A stretch of 64,000 bases of DNA, from NCBI GenBank assembly GCA_963666895.2, contig CAXXNS010000016.1:248001-312000 (forward strand), in the 5' to 3' direction. Positions 9,256 to 17,141 of this stretch are shown here, piece after piece; within the stretch, counting starts at the first letter, position 1, and every line of letters begins with the position of its first letter. The notes beneath the pieces are model-generated. The model saw nothing but the letters and a program-made list of their open reading frames with translations. It made no database searches and was not told the DNA's origin. Origin of the DNA: G963666895 sp963666895. Its GTDB lineage: Bacteria; Desulfobacterota; Desulfovibrionia; Desulfovibrionales; Desulfovibrionaceae. Made by a program: the position numbers and the translations under genes.

Positions 9256-9735
9256 ATGGGAATACATATCGTAAAAATATCCGACATGCTCATTTTGAAT
9301 AGTAGCAATGATGAAATTGTTACATATTCCTTAGGATCGTGTATTGGGGTGACTTTATATGATCCAATCATAAAAATAGGAGGCATGATGCATTGCCTTT
9401 TACCTCAGGCGAAAATGAATCCCGCAAGAGCCAAGGCCAATCCATTTATGTTTGTTGACAGTGGGTTATTAACCATGCTGGAGGCTTTCGAAAAGCACGG
9501 CTCTATTCCCAAGAACCTGATATGCAAAGTCGCTGGAGGAGGCAATTTTTTAGATCCCAAGGGATTTTTCAAAACTGGTGAAAGAAATTATACAATATTC
9601 CGAAAGGTTTTATGGCAAAAAAGAATAATGATAAAAGCAGAGGATGTTGGAGGATCGATCCCTAGAACAATGGTGCTTTATATGAAGACGGGATTAACCG
9701 CAATCCGATCAAATGGAACCGAGGTTCTGCTATGA
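9256..9735 (+). CDS. cheD: CheD, chemoreceptor glutamine deamidase
   Basis: Deamidates glutamines on methyl-accepting receptors and, in CheC-containing systems, is bound and stimulated by CheC. The conserved core TYSLGSCIGVTLYD carries catalytic Thr23 and Cys29, and MMHCLLP carries His46. These match the Thr/Cys/His triad of characterised CheD proteins in order and spacing. The C-terminal half keeps AGGGNF and DVGG. I chose the ATG at 9256, with AAAGG six bases upstream, over a TTG at 9235. The stop overlaps the next start (ATGA), so translation is probably coupled. First gene of a four-gene operon that lacks cheA, cheW, cheR, cheB or a receptor gene. Confidence 0.92.
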   Translation: MGIHIVKISDMLILNSSNDEIVTYSLGSCIGVTLYDPIIKIGGMMHCLLPQAKMNPARAKANPFMFVDSGLLTMLEAFEKHGSIPKNLICKVAGGGNFLDPKGFFKTGERNYTIFRKVLWQKRIMIKAEDVGGSIPRTMVLYMKTGLTAIRSNGTEVLL

Positions 9736-10595
9736 TATCGCGAAAAGAAATCTTACAGACGCTGGATTCCTATCCTCCTCTGACAATAGCGGTTCAAGAA
9801 ACCATCAAATGGATGCAGCTGAGTAATAAAAATCCCTCGGATATTGTAAACATTGTACAAGATAATAAACATCTCACTGAGGATATTTTACAAATTGCAA
9901 ATTCAAATTATTTCAATAAAAATACAAAAGTTGAATCATTACATGATATTATTGTAAACTTGGGAGAAGATATCTTCTTTCAATTAACTGTTATATTAGG
10001 AACTATTCATTGGTTCAAGAAGACTATAACAAATGATCAAAATCCCACATGGCGCTTGTGGGATCATTGCATTGCTGTAGGAGTGGGAGTTGATCAACTT
10101 GCATCAATGCTGGAAATCAAAACACCGCAGTATTTATTCGTAAGTGGTTTTCTTCATGATATTGGCAAGGCTGTGTTCGAGAAAAAATTAATGGTGGATT
10201 CTTCTGAGATCATTGATTTCGCAATATCAAAATCATTATCTGTCGATGCAGCGGAAAGAAAATTACTGGGAATCGATCACATGGAAATCGGGGCGACCAT
10301 TTTAACCAAATGGGACATGCCATCAAGTGTAGTAAATTCAGTTCGTTGGCATCATCAACCAATGGAATTCGATGATGACGCGCATCTGATTGATATGGTT
10401 CATTTATCAGACGCCATTACGCTAACGATGGGTCTTGGCCCGCAATATGAAGGCATGAATTATCATATATGCTCAGAATCAGCCCAACGATTAGGCGTAA
10501 AAACAGGTTTAATCGACAACCTGATACTCAATATATTGGATCATTTCGATCCTCTGATAGTATTATTCGCCCCGATAATAGGTGAGGTAGCATAA
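9732..10595 (+). CDS. HDOD-domain signalling protein
   Basis: This 287-residue cytoplasmic protein fits the HDOD family. The N-terminal part (1-95) has the YPPLTIAVQETIKWMQ and LTEDILQIANS pattern typical of HDOD. The central region has His112 (WDHC), then GFLHDIGK with His142-Asp143, and later RWHHQP, so part of the HD metal set survives. HDOD proteins usually act as non-catalytic signalling modules, often paired with receiver or chemotaxis proteins. Both ends overlap neighbours (ATGA with cheD, TAATG with the receiver gene), which indicates one transcript and coupled translation. Whether the HD residues still catalyse anything is unknown. Confidence 0.85.
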   Translation: MISRKEILQTLDSYPPLTIAVQETIKWMQLSNKNPSDIVNIVQDNKHLTEDILQIANSNYFNKNTKVESLHDIIVNLGEDIFFQLTVILGTIHWFKKTITNDQNPTWRLWDHCIAVGVGVDQLASMLEIKTPQYLFVSGFLHDIGKAVFEKKLMVDSSEIIDFAISKSLSVDAAERKLLGIDHMEIGATILTKWDMPSSVVNSVRWHHQPMEFDDDAHLIDMVHLSDAITLTMGLGPQYEGMNYHICSESAQRLGVKTGLIDNLILNILDHFDPLIVLFAPIIGEVA

Positions 10596-10981
10596 TGTCA
10601 ATTAACATTCTGGTTGTTGATGACTCGAAATTAGTTCACGCCATGATCGAGCAGACGCTTGAGATGGCGGGTATTGAAATAGCTCAACATTACAAAGCAA
10701 TGAATGGCGCTGAAGGTTTGGCAATCCTGCGTTCTCATCCAGTAGACTTGATCTTTTCAGATATTCATATGCCTGAAATGGACGGCGTCGAGATGATTAG
10801 AACGATGATGAAGGAAGAGAGCCTGAAAATAATTCCTATAGTGGTAATTTCTTCAGAAGGAAGCAAAAAACGCATTGATGAATTAAAAGAAATTGGCGTC
10901 CAACACTTTATTCGAAAACCTTTTACGCCTGAAATCATTAGTGAAGTAGTTCTTGAAATAACCGGTGAACAAAATGGATAA
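10595..10981 (+). CDS. Single-domain response regulator (CheY-like)
   Basis: A stand-alone receiver of 128 residues. The acidic pair is Asp9-Asp10 in ILVVDDSK, the phosphoacceptor is Asp56 in IFSDIHMPEMDG, the switch Ser is residue 86 in VVISSEG, and Lys108 lies in FIRKPF. No output domain is present, so it would act by binding a partner: a flagellar switch, or the HDOD or CheX-like proteins of the same operon. No histidine kinase is near. It overlaps the HDOD stop by one base and its 3' end overlaps the start of the next gene. Confidence 0.93.
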   Translation: MSINILVVDDSKLVHAMIEQTLEMAGIEIAQHYKAMNGAEGLAILRSHPVDLIFSDIHMPEMDGVEMIRTMMKEESLKIIPIVVISSEGSKKRIDELKEIGVQHFIRKPFTPEIISEVVLEITGEQNG

Positions 10982-11432
10982 TCAAACTCAAGAAAAAATA
11001 TTCGGGATTCTCGAATCAGTTTTAGAACAATTTGCCTTTGCTTTTTGCGAAATCATAGATAAAAGTGAAATTATAGATTTCCCTGATGAAATGATCCATT
11101 CATCACTCTCTTTTAGTGGTCCTTATAGTGGGGAAATTGCGTTAGTATTGTCACTTGACCTGTGCATTGAACTTGCGGGGAATGTGCTGGGAATGGATCC
11201 GGGCGATGCAGGAGTTGAAGATTACGGACAGGATTCATTGAAAGAACTGCTCAATGTACTGATCGGCAATGTACTGACTGAGTTGTATAGCGAAGATATA
11301 TTGTTTGATTTTGCTGCGCCAACCAACAAGCGCCTTGATAAAAACGCCTGGGAGGCCCTGATAAAAGACCCCGCATCATTCACCATGAAAATTGAAGATT
11401 CCCTCTCATTGCTTTACTTTAAGATTGAATAA
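10974..11432 (+). CDS. CheX/CheC-family chemotaxis phosphatase
   Basis: About 152 residues, the size of CheX. The diagnostic helix DSLKELLNVLIGNVLTEL carries the conserved acidic and Asn residues (pattern [E/D]xxxELxNxxxGN) that place the attacking water on phospho-CheY. The fold expected is the CheC/CheX/FliY type. The start is ATG at 10974, overlapping the receiver stop; an in-frame GTG at 10965 is an alternative. Its likely substrate is the receiver encoded immediately upstream. CheD partners CheC in Bacillus and Thermotoga, which makes pairing of this protein with the operon's CheD plausible but untested. Confidence 0.88.
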   Translation: MDNQTQEKIFGILESVLEQFAFAFCEIIDKSEIIDFPDEMIHSSLSFSGPYSGEIALVLSLDLCIELAGNVLGMDPGDAGVEDYGQDSLKELLNVLIGNVLTELYSEDILFDFAAPTNKRLDKNAWEALIKDPASFTMKIEDSLSLLYFKIE

Positions 11433-11473
11433 TTAAAAAGGTTTGCATTATATTCCTACTTATACCAGCATCA

Positions 11474-11499
11474 AAAAAGCCCGCAAAAACGGGCTTTTT
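11474..11499. terminator. Bidirectional terminator between the che-like operon and trpS
   Basis: Perfect hairpin AAAAAGCCCG / CGGGCTTTTT with a 6-base loop, between two convergent genes; it supplies a T run on both strands. Confidence 0.88.
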
Positions 11500-11552
11500 G
11501 AGTATCAAAAGAAAAAACAAACCAACATATTATATAGAACAGTTCATCGCTT

Positions 11553-12545
11553 TTATTTAGTATATTTCTTGATGCCTAGTCTTTCTTTAACGCCGGTCAT
11601 GGTTTCCTGGGCGATGGGGCGGCATTTTTCGGCGCCTTTATGCGTAATGGCGTATACGTCATCCGGTTGGCTTTGCAGGGTTTGATAGCGGTCGCGGAAG
11701 GGGGTCAGAAATTCTTCCATCTTCCCACAGAGGTCTTTCTTGCAATCGACGCAGCCGATGCCCGCTTTGCGGCATTCACTATCGATATTGACGACTTCAT
11801 CCTTTTCTGAAAATATGTTATGCAATGCAAAGATATTGCAGATTTCCGGGTTGCCGGGATCATTGCGGCGTTTGCGGTTTTCGTCAGTTACGGCGGTCAT
11901 GATCTTCTGCCGTAATGAATCAGCTGGTTCAAACATGGAGATATGGTTGTTGAGCGACTTGCTCATTTTGGACTTGCCATCCAAACCCATAAGGCGCGGC
12001 GTCTGGGTGAGCAGCGCTTCCGGTTCGGGGAAAAATTCACCATAGGCATTATTGAACTTGCGGGCCAGGTCGCGGGTCAGTTCAAGATGTTGAACCTGAT
12101 CTTCGCCAACCGGAACGGCCTGCGCACGGTAAATCATGATATCCGAAGCCATTAGGGCGGGGTAAGCCAGCAATCCTAAATTTATGCTATCAGGCGACTG
12201 GTTGGATTTTTCTTTGAACTGAGTCATGCGCTCCATCTGCCCCAATGGGGCGATGCAAGACAAAACCCATGATAATTCAGTGTGTTCATGTATATCTGAT
12301 TGAATTACCAGAGAACATTTCTCCGGATCAATTCCACATGCCAGAAGCGCGGCAGCCATATCGAAAGTAAGCTGAGGCAACTCTTGAGCATCGAAAGGCG
12401 TTGTTATAGCGTGATAATCGACCACGCAATAAATGCAATTGTAGTCATCCTGGATGTTTACCCAGTTGCGTAAGGCGCCGAAATAGTTACCCAGGTGAAC
12501 TTCACCCGTAGGACGAATGCCGGAAAAAACCCGTTTTTTAGTCAT
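11553..12545 (-). CDS. trpS: Tryptophanyl-tRNA synthetase with probable Fe-S cluster site
   Basis: Class I synthetase of 330 residues charging tRNA-Trp. It has GIRPTGEVHLGN at residues 9-20 (the HIGH-type signature) and SKMSKS, with KMSKS at 193-197. In the anticodon-binding region there are Cys236, Cys258, Cys265 and Cys268 (C-x21-C-x6-C-x2-C), plus Cys273. Thermotoga maritima TrpRS binds a [4Fe-4S] cluster through C-x22-C-x6-C-x2-C at almost the same positions, so a cluster is likely here too. No ribosome site stands out. A terminator is shared with the convergent operon. Confidence 0.95.
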   Translation of the reverse strand: MTKKRVFSGIRPTGEVHLGNYFGALRNWVNIQDDYNCIYCVVDYHAITTPFDAQELPQLTFDMAAALLACGIDPEKCSLVIQSDIHEHTELSWVLSCIAPLGQMERMTQFKEKSNQSPDSINLGLLAYPALMASDIMIYRAQAVPVGEDQVQHLELTRDLARKFNNAYGEFFPEPEALLTQTPRLMGLDGKSKMSKSLNNHISMFEPADSLRQKIMTAVTDENRKRRNDPGNPEICNIFALHNIFSEKDEVVNIDSECRKAGIGCVDCKKDLCGKMEEFLTPFRDRYQTLQSQPDDVYAITHKGAEKCRPIAQETMTGVKERLGIKKYTK

Positions 12546-12725
12546 GGATCATCTCTCTATTATGGTTGATAAATTATTTGCGTATTAGAGAAAATATAAC
12601 CCTACCAGCGACGCTGTCCAGCCGCTTGAGAAGCCATACTATAATCTTATGCTTATTTACTTGAGTCAAATATTGAGATATTAATCATATACAGTAGATA
12701 TCATCTTATATCAAAGGACTGTTAA

Positions 12726-13292
12726 ATGAAGCGAATATGCGTGTATTGCGGGTCCAGCCCCGGTTTGCAGCCGGAATATCTTGAAACGGCGAAAAAACTG
12801 GGTAGTTATTTAGCATACCGGAAAATCGGGCTGGTATATGGTGGTTCGAACGTCGGCTTGATGGGCGTCGTCGCTGACGCCGCCATGGAAAATGGCGGCG
12901 AAGCGATAGGCGTTATAACTAAATCCCTGGCTCTACACGTAGCCCATGAAGGTCTGATAAACCTGCAAATAGTTGATTCCATGCATGATAGAAAACAGCG
13001 GATGTTTGATTTGAGCGATGGCTTCATTGCTCTCCCCGGCGGCATCGGAACATTGGAAGAATTGTTGGAAGTATTAACCTGGGCGCAATTGGGATATCAT
13101 AGTAAACCAAGCGGGCTGCTTAATGTATGCGGCTATTTTTCTGGATTACTTGATTTCCTTGATCATGCGGCTGAGCAACGATTTTTGAGGATTGAGCACC
13201 GTGATTTACTCATAGTGGATCAAGAACCGGAATCGTTGATCAAAAAAATGGATCAATATCAACCAGTCAAATTGGATAAATGGATTGATTAG
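12726..13292 (+). CDS. LOG-family protein (nucleoside 5'-monophosphate phosphoribohydrolase type)
   Basis: This 188-residue Rossmann-fold protein has YGGSNVGLMG (residues 38-47) and the PGGIGTLEE motif (104-112), preceded by the conserved DRKQRM. LOG enzymes split a nucleoside monophosphate into base and ribose-5-phosphate; in plants and some bacteria this activates cytokinins, and in most bacteria the role is general nucleotide turnover. Length and motifs are typical. AAAGGA lies 7-8 bases before the ATG. It is monocistronic. Confidence 0.9.
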   Translation: MKRICVYCGSSPGLQPEYLETAKKLGSYLAYRKIGLVYGGSNVGLMGVVADAAMENGGEAIGVITKSLALHVAHEGLINLQIVDSMHDRKQRMFDLSDGFIALPGGIGTLEELLEVLTWAQLGYHSKPSGLLNVCGYFSGLLDFLDHAAEQRFLRIEHRDLLIVDQEPESLIKKMDQYQPVKLDKWID

Positions 13293-13344
13293 AGCAGTTT
13301 TTATAATAAAGCCAAATGGAAAATCTATGGTTTTGGCAAACAAC

Positions 13345-13366
13345 CCTCTCCCGAGATCGGGAGAGG
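13345..13366. repeat. GC-rich palindrome between convergent genes
   Basis: CCTCTCCCGA / TCGGGAGAGG with a 2-base spacer, in an otherwise AT-rich 197-base spacer between the LOG gene and the ABC ATPase gene. It resembles the dispersed CCCTCTCCC-type palindromes found in many genomes and might also stop transcription from both sides, although there is no T run. Confidence 0.6.
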
Positions 13367-13489
13367 TTAGAAGAGGGTTGATAACGACTACCCTTGTAAA
13401 TAAATATTCAACGATTTTAACTGGCAAAGAATTCAAACAAAACTTATGGGTAAAGATCAGCCCACCGAAAGAGGGGCAAAACGCGCCAA

Positions 13490-14302
13490 TCAAACATATT
13501 CCCGGCGTAATTCTTCCAGCATGATTTCGGTTAATTGTTCGGTCTTGCGCAGTTCAGCGAATTTATCCAGCAGGTCATTGATGGTCAGCCGCTTCTTATC
13601 TGACAGTGAGATATCATCAATGATTGCGCCCTTATTCATCATGATAGTTCGGTTGCCCAATTCGAGCGCCTGCTTCATGCTATGGGTAATCATGATGGTA
13701 GTAAGGTTGCCCCGTTTGATGAACGATTGAGTCAGTTTAATAACTTGCGCGGCTGATTTCGGATCGAGAGCGGCGGTATGCTCATCCAGCAATAAGACTT
13801 TGGGTTCTTGAATAACCGACATAAGCAAAGTCAAAGCCTGCCGCTGACCTCCGGACAGAGTTCCGATGACATTATCCAGCCGGTCTTCCAGTTGCATCTC
13901 TAAATGAGCGACTTGTTCACGGTAAATACTACGCATGGCGGAATTCAAGCCGAATTTGGGAGCTTTACGCTTACCGCGTAAGTTTGCTAGATGCAAATTC
14001 TCTGCAATGGTCATATCCGGCGCGGTTCCCATAAACGGATTTTGAAAAACCCGCGCGATATGGGTAGCCCGCTTAAAATCCTGCTTATTGGTCATATCCT
14101 CACCGGCAATTACGATTGTTCCCGTATCCGGCAGGAACGAACCGGCGATTGCGTTTAAGAGGGTCGATTTACCCGAGCCATTGGTTCCAATGATTGTTAC
14201 AAATTCACCCTTTTTGACATGCAGATTGATGTCTTTAAGAGCATAGACTTCATTAATGGTTCCAGGATTAAATTTTTTATTCAGATTCGTTATTGTTATC
14301 AT
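13490..14302 (-). CDS. ABC transporter ATP-binding protein (TrpXYZ-like amino acid family)
   Basis: This 270-residue ATPase drives the permease encoded one base upstream. It shows Walker A GTNGSGKST (residues 39-47), Q-loop FQNP, signature LSGGQ (149-153), Walker B VLLLDEHTAALDP with catalytic Glu174, and the switch His in MITHS. It resembles the ATPase of the ABC systems that pair with TrpX/TrpY-type proteins (predicted tryptophan/tyrosine or related uptake). It is third and last in the operon STAS protein - fused permease - ATPase. Confidence 0.9.
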   Translation of the reverse strand: MITITNLNKKFNPGTINEVYALKDINLHVKKGEFVTIIGTNGSGKSTLLNAIAGSFLPDTGTIVIAGEDMTNKQDFKRATHIARVFQNPFMGTAPDMTIAENLHLANLRGKRKAPKFGLNSAMRSIYREQVAHLEMQLEDRLDNVIGTLSGGQRQALTLLMSVIQEPKVLLLDEHTAALDPKSAAQVIKLTQSFIKRGNLTTIMITHSMKQALELGNRTIMMNKGAIIDDISLSDKKRLTINDLLDKFAELRKTEQLTEIMLEELRREYV

Positions 14303-14303
14303 C

Positions 14304-17138
14304 TTATTCTTTAACCTTTTTGGCTCGCTTTAAGAATTCTTGAGAAAATTCAATGCCAAACTCTTTAGCCAATCCATTATTGACGTACATTTTGGCCGGC
14401 GCAAAATTATTGATAGGCAGCGATGCAGGCGATTTTCCATTAATGACCTTACATGCCATAATGGCGGTCTCTTTTCCGACTTCGATATAGTCCGCGCCAA
14501 TCGAAATTAAGACGCCTTTCTCTGCATCAGAAAAGTTGTTAGAGAAATAGGGGATTTTATGTTCACGCAAGTATTTCGCGATGGATTCCAAAGCCAACAT
14601 CACTGTATTGTCTCCAGAAGTTAGAAATATATCGATGTCCTGATTCATCAGCGATTTCAATCCATCCATCACTTCACTGGTGTTGCTGACATTAACCTCT
14701 AAAAGTTCAAAGTTATATTTCTTAGCCGTCTCACGCGCTTTATAGGTGCAGGCTTCCGAACAGGCTTCAGCCGGATTCCAGATCAAGCCCACTTTTTTGG
14801 CCTGCGGGAAAAGTTCACGCATCACGGCGATAGTATCCCCGACAGGTTGCAGAGTCGCCACGCCGGTTATATTTTCAATATGATCTTCGGGAGTTTTGGC
14901 GACTCCCATACGGTAGGGATCAGTCACCGCTCCGAAAATATGGGGAATGGTTTTATTGACCTGAGCGCAAACCTGCAATACCGGAGTGGATAAAGTAACA
15001 AGGTAATCATACTGCTGCCTCACCACATCCTGCGCTATGGATTGAGCCATACTGAATTCATTTTGGGCATTCTTAAGATCAATGGTGACATCAAAGCCAT
15101 CCAGATGTCCGCCATTCATCAGTTCATTCTTAACTGAATCAGCGGCTTCTATCATCATCGGGTGGTCGCTGAAAATCACCAGGGCTATACGGATTTTCTT
15201 CTTTTCTTGATTGGTCGCCTTCTCTTTGGGCTGCTCTTTGCCTTCAAAAAGATAAGTCACTTTTGCTTTGGCAGTTTCTGGAACCTTGATGCCATCCCGG
15301 TCAGCAACAAGCTGATTAAGACCGATAATCAATTTGTTGTATCTCTCAAAGGGTATGCCTTTCGGGTCTTCCCCTTTAAGAACGCGATCAACCAGATGCG
15401 CCCCCTGGATGCCGCTTTGAGTGTAGTCATAACCCAACGAACCCAAGGCGCCGTCGCCCAAGCGTTCTACATCGCTGATAAAGATGGGAATCTTCTTGGT
15501 CTGCGCCGCTTTAACTATGGATTCAAAAGCGGAATATACAATGTTATCCGGACTCAGCACAAAAGCGTCAATATCCTTTTGCGCTAGCGAAGTCGCCGCT
15601 TGATAAACTTCAGAAGAATTGGTCACGGTCTGACCAAGAAAAGTGACGCCTGGATCATCCTCGGCGGCTTTTTGCAAGTTCCCCACATTAAAGACAGAAT
15701 TAGCATGAGCCGGATCCCAGATGGCCCCGATTTTTATATCTCCGGGAAGAAAATCCCGTGCATAGGCCAACATCTGATCCATTGGCACCCAGCCATATAC
15801 TCCCGTGACATTGGGCAAATGGTCTTCTTCGGATTTACCCCCGCCGATAATAAAGGGATTGGCCACTGTGGCGAATACAATAGGACGGGTTTTAATTTTA
15901 TTAATCGCCGCTTGAGTGCAGGGAGTGGAGATAGGAACAATTATATCTACATTATCATTCAGGAACTTATCCAAGATGGAGTTTACAATAGGCATATCGC
16001 CATTGGCGTTCTCCACATAGATGGTGCAATTTTCGCCGTTCTTGTAGCCGATCCGCTCCATCTCTTCCAAGAAACTATCGCGGGTGATATTTAGCAATCC
16101 GTGATCAACCAGTTGGATGAATCCAATTTTGGGGCCTTTAACAATATTACGGTTGCTGTATTGATTGAAACCAATAACCAGAAGAACCAGAACAATAACG
16201 CAGCCAACTGCATATTGAATTTTATTTTTGGTCATAGATGATTTCAGGAATCCTAAAAATTCTGCAAACTGGTTTTCTCCATTGCCAACTTTCTGAGAAA
16301 TAACCAGCGTTATTAAAACAAATACAGCAATCAGCAATTTTAGATCAAGTGGATTCATCCCGGCGTAAAGCGCGAAAGCGATCATGAGCCGGAATATCAC
16401 TGAACCGATGATGACGCTGGCAACTTTGGCGGCCATGGAACGCATCCGGAAAATTGACTCCCCGATAATGACTGAAGCCAGGCCGATGACAATTGTACCA
16501 ATACCCATGCCGATATCAGCGAATCCCTGATATTGAGCGACTCCGGCGCCGGAAAAACCAACTAGCCCGTTAGCCAGGGAGACTCCGAAAATCTTCATCC
16601 AATTTACGTTCACTCCGGCGGCGGCTGTCATGTTGGGATTGTTTCCCGTGGCCCGCATGGATAAGCCTAAATCGGTCTTAAAGAAGAGCGAGACCAGACT
16701 CCAAAAAACAAGGATCACAATAAAGAGCAAAATCATGATCCAAATTTCATTAGGAAGACCGGGATTGATTTGCTTAAAATAATCGACGAAGGTCTTTTCG
16801 CTAAGCAATGGAATATTGGACCGCCCCATAATATGCAGGTTGATGGAGTACAGCCCGGTCATGACCAGGATTCCCGCTAACAGGCCGTTGATTTTAAACT
16901 TGGTATTAATCAAAGCCGTTGCGCCGCCCGCTAGCCCGCCTAACACGAATGCGGCCAGCAAAGCAACTACCGGATTATAGCCGGAGGCCAGTAAAACCGC
17001 TCCGACCGCCGCTCCGGCGGTGAAGCTGCCATCTACCGTGATATCAGGAAAATCATGAATACGGAATGTAATAAACACTCCCATAGCCATAAATGCGTAT
17101 AAAAAGCCTTGATTTATTGCGCCGACCCAAAGTTCCAT
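14304..17138 (-). CDS. Fused ABC permease with two tandem substrate-binding domains
   Basis: A 944-residue protein in one intact frame, with three parts. Residues 1-290 form a complete permease of the TrpY-like family (many hydrophobic helices, DFPDITVDGSFTAGAA near the start, RATGNNPNMTAAAGVN in the middle). An extra membrane helix at about 308-324 brings the chain outside. Residues 335-630 form a first TrpX-like periplasmic binding domain (IGFIQLVDHGLLN, GAIWDPAHANS). A charged Lys/Glu linker (632-648) follows, then a second such domain at 649-940 (IALVIFSDHP, VGLIWNPAEACSEA). The family normally encodes permease and binding protein separately. The two binding domains differ enough that they may bind different ligands. 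It lies three bases downstream of the STAS gene and one base before the ATPase. Confidence 0.9.
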   Translation of the reverse strand: MELWVGAINQGFLYAFMAMGVFITFRIHDFPDITVDGSFTAGAAVGAVLLASGYNPVVALLAAFVLGGLAGGATALINTKFKINGLLAGILVMTGLYSINLHIMGRSNIPLLSEKTFVDYFKQINPGLPNEIWIMILLFIVILVFWSLVSLFFKTDLGLSMRATGNNPNMTAAAGVNVNWMKIFGVSLANGLVGFSGAGVAQYQGFADIGMGIGTIVIGLASVIIGESIFRMRSMAAKVASVIIGSVIFRLMIAFALYAGMNPLDLKLLIAVFVLITLVISQKVGNGENQFAEFLGFLKSSMTKNKIQYAVGCVIVLVLLVIGFNQYSNRNIVKGPKIGFIQLVDHGLLNITRDSFLEEMERIGYKNGENCTIYVENANGDMPIVNSILDKFLNDNVDIIVPISTPCTQAAINKIKTRPIVFATVANPFIIGGGKSEEDHLPNVTGVYGWVPMDQMLAYARDFLPGDIKIGAIWDPAHANSVFNVGNLQKAAEDDPGVTFLGQTVTNSSEVYQAATSLAQKDIDAFVLSPDNIVYSAFESIVKAAQTKKIPIFISDVERLGDGALGSLGYDYTQSGIQGAHLVDRVLKGEDPKGIPFERYNKLIIGLNQLVADRDGIKVPETAKAKVTYLFEGKEQPKEKATNQEKKKIRIALVIFSDHPMMIEAADSVKNELMNGGHLDGFDVTIDLKNAQNEFSMAQSIAQDVVRQQYDYLVTLSTPVLQVCAQVNKTIPHIFGAVTDPYRMGVAKTPEDHIENITGVATLQPVGDTIAVMRELFPQAKKVGLIWNPAEACSEACTYKARETAKKYNFELLEVNVSNTSEVMDGLKSLMNQDIDIFLTSGDNTVMLALESIAKYLREHKIPYFSNNFSDAEKGVLISIGADYIEVGKETAIMACKVINGKSPASLPINNFAPAKMYVNNGLAKEFGIEFSQEFLKRAKKVKE

Positions 17139-17141
17139 AAT

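Noticed and set aside
14304..17138. Permease-binding protein fusion as an assembly artefact
   Set aside because: The frame is continuous through all three parts, with a plausible membrane helix and linker at the junctions and tight spacing to both neighbouring genes.
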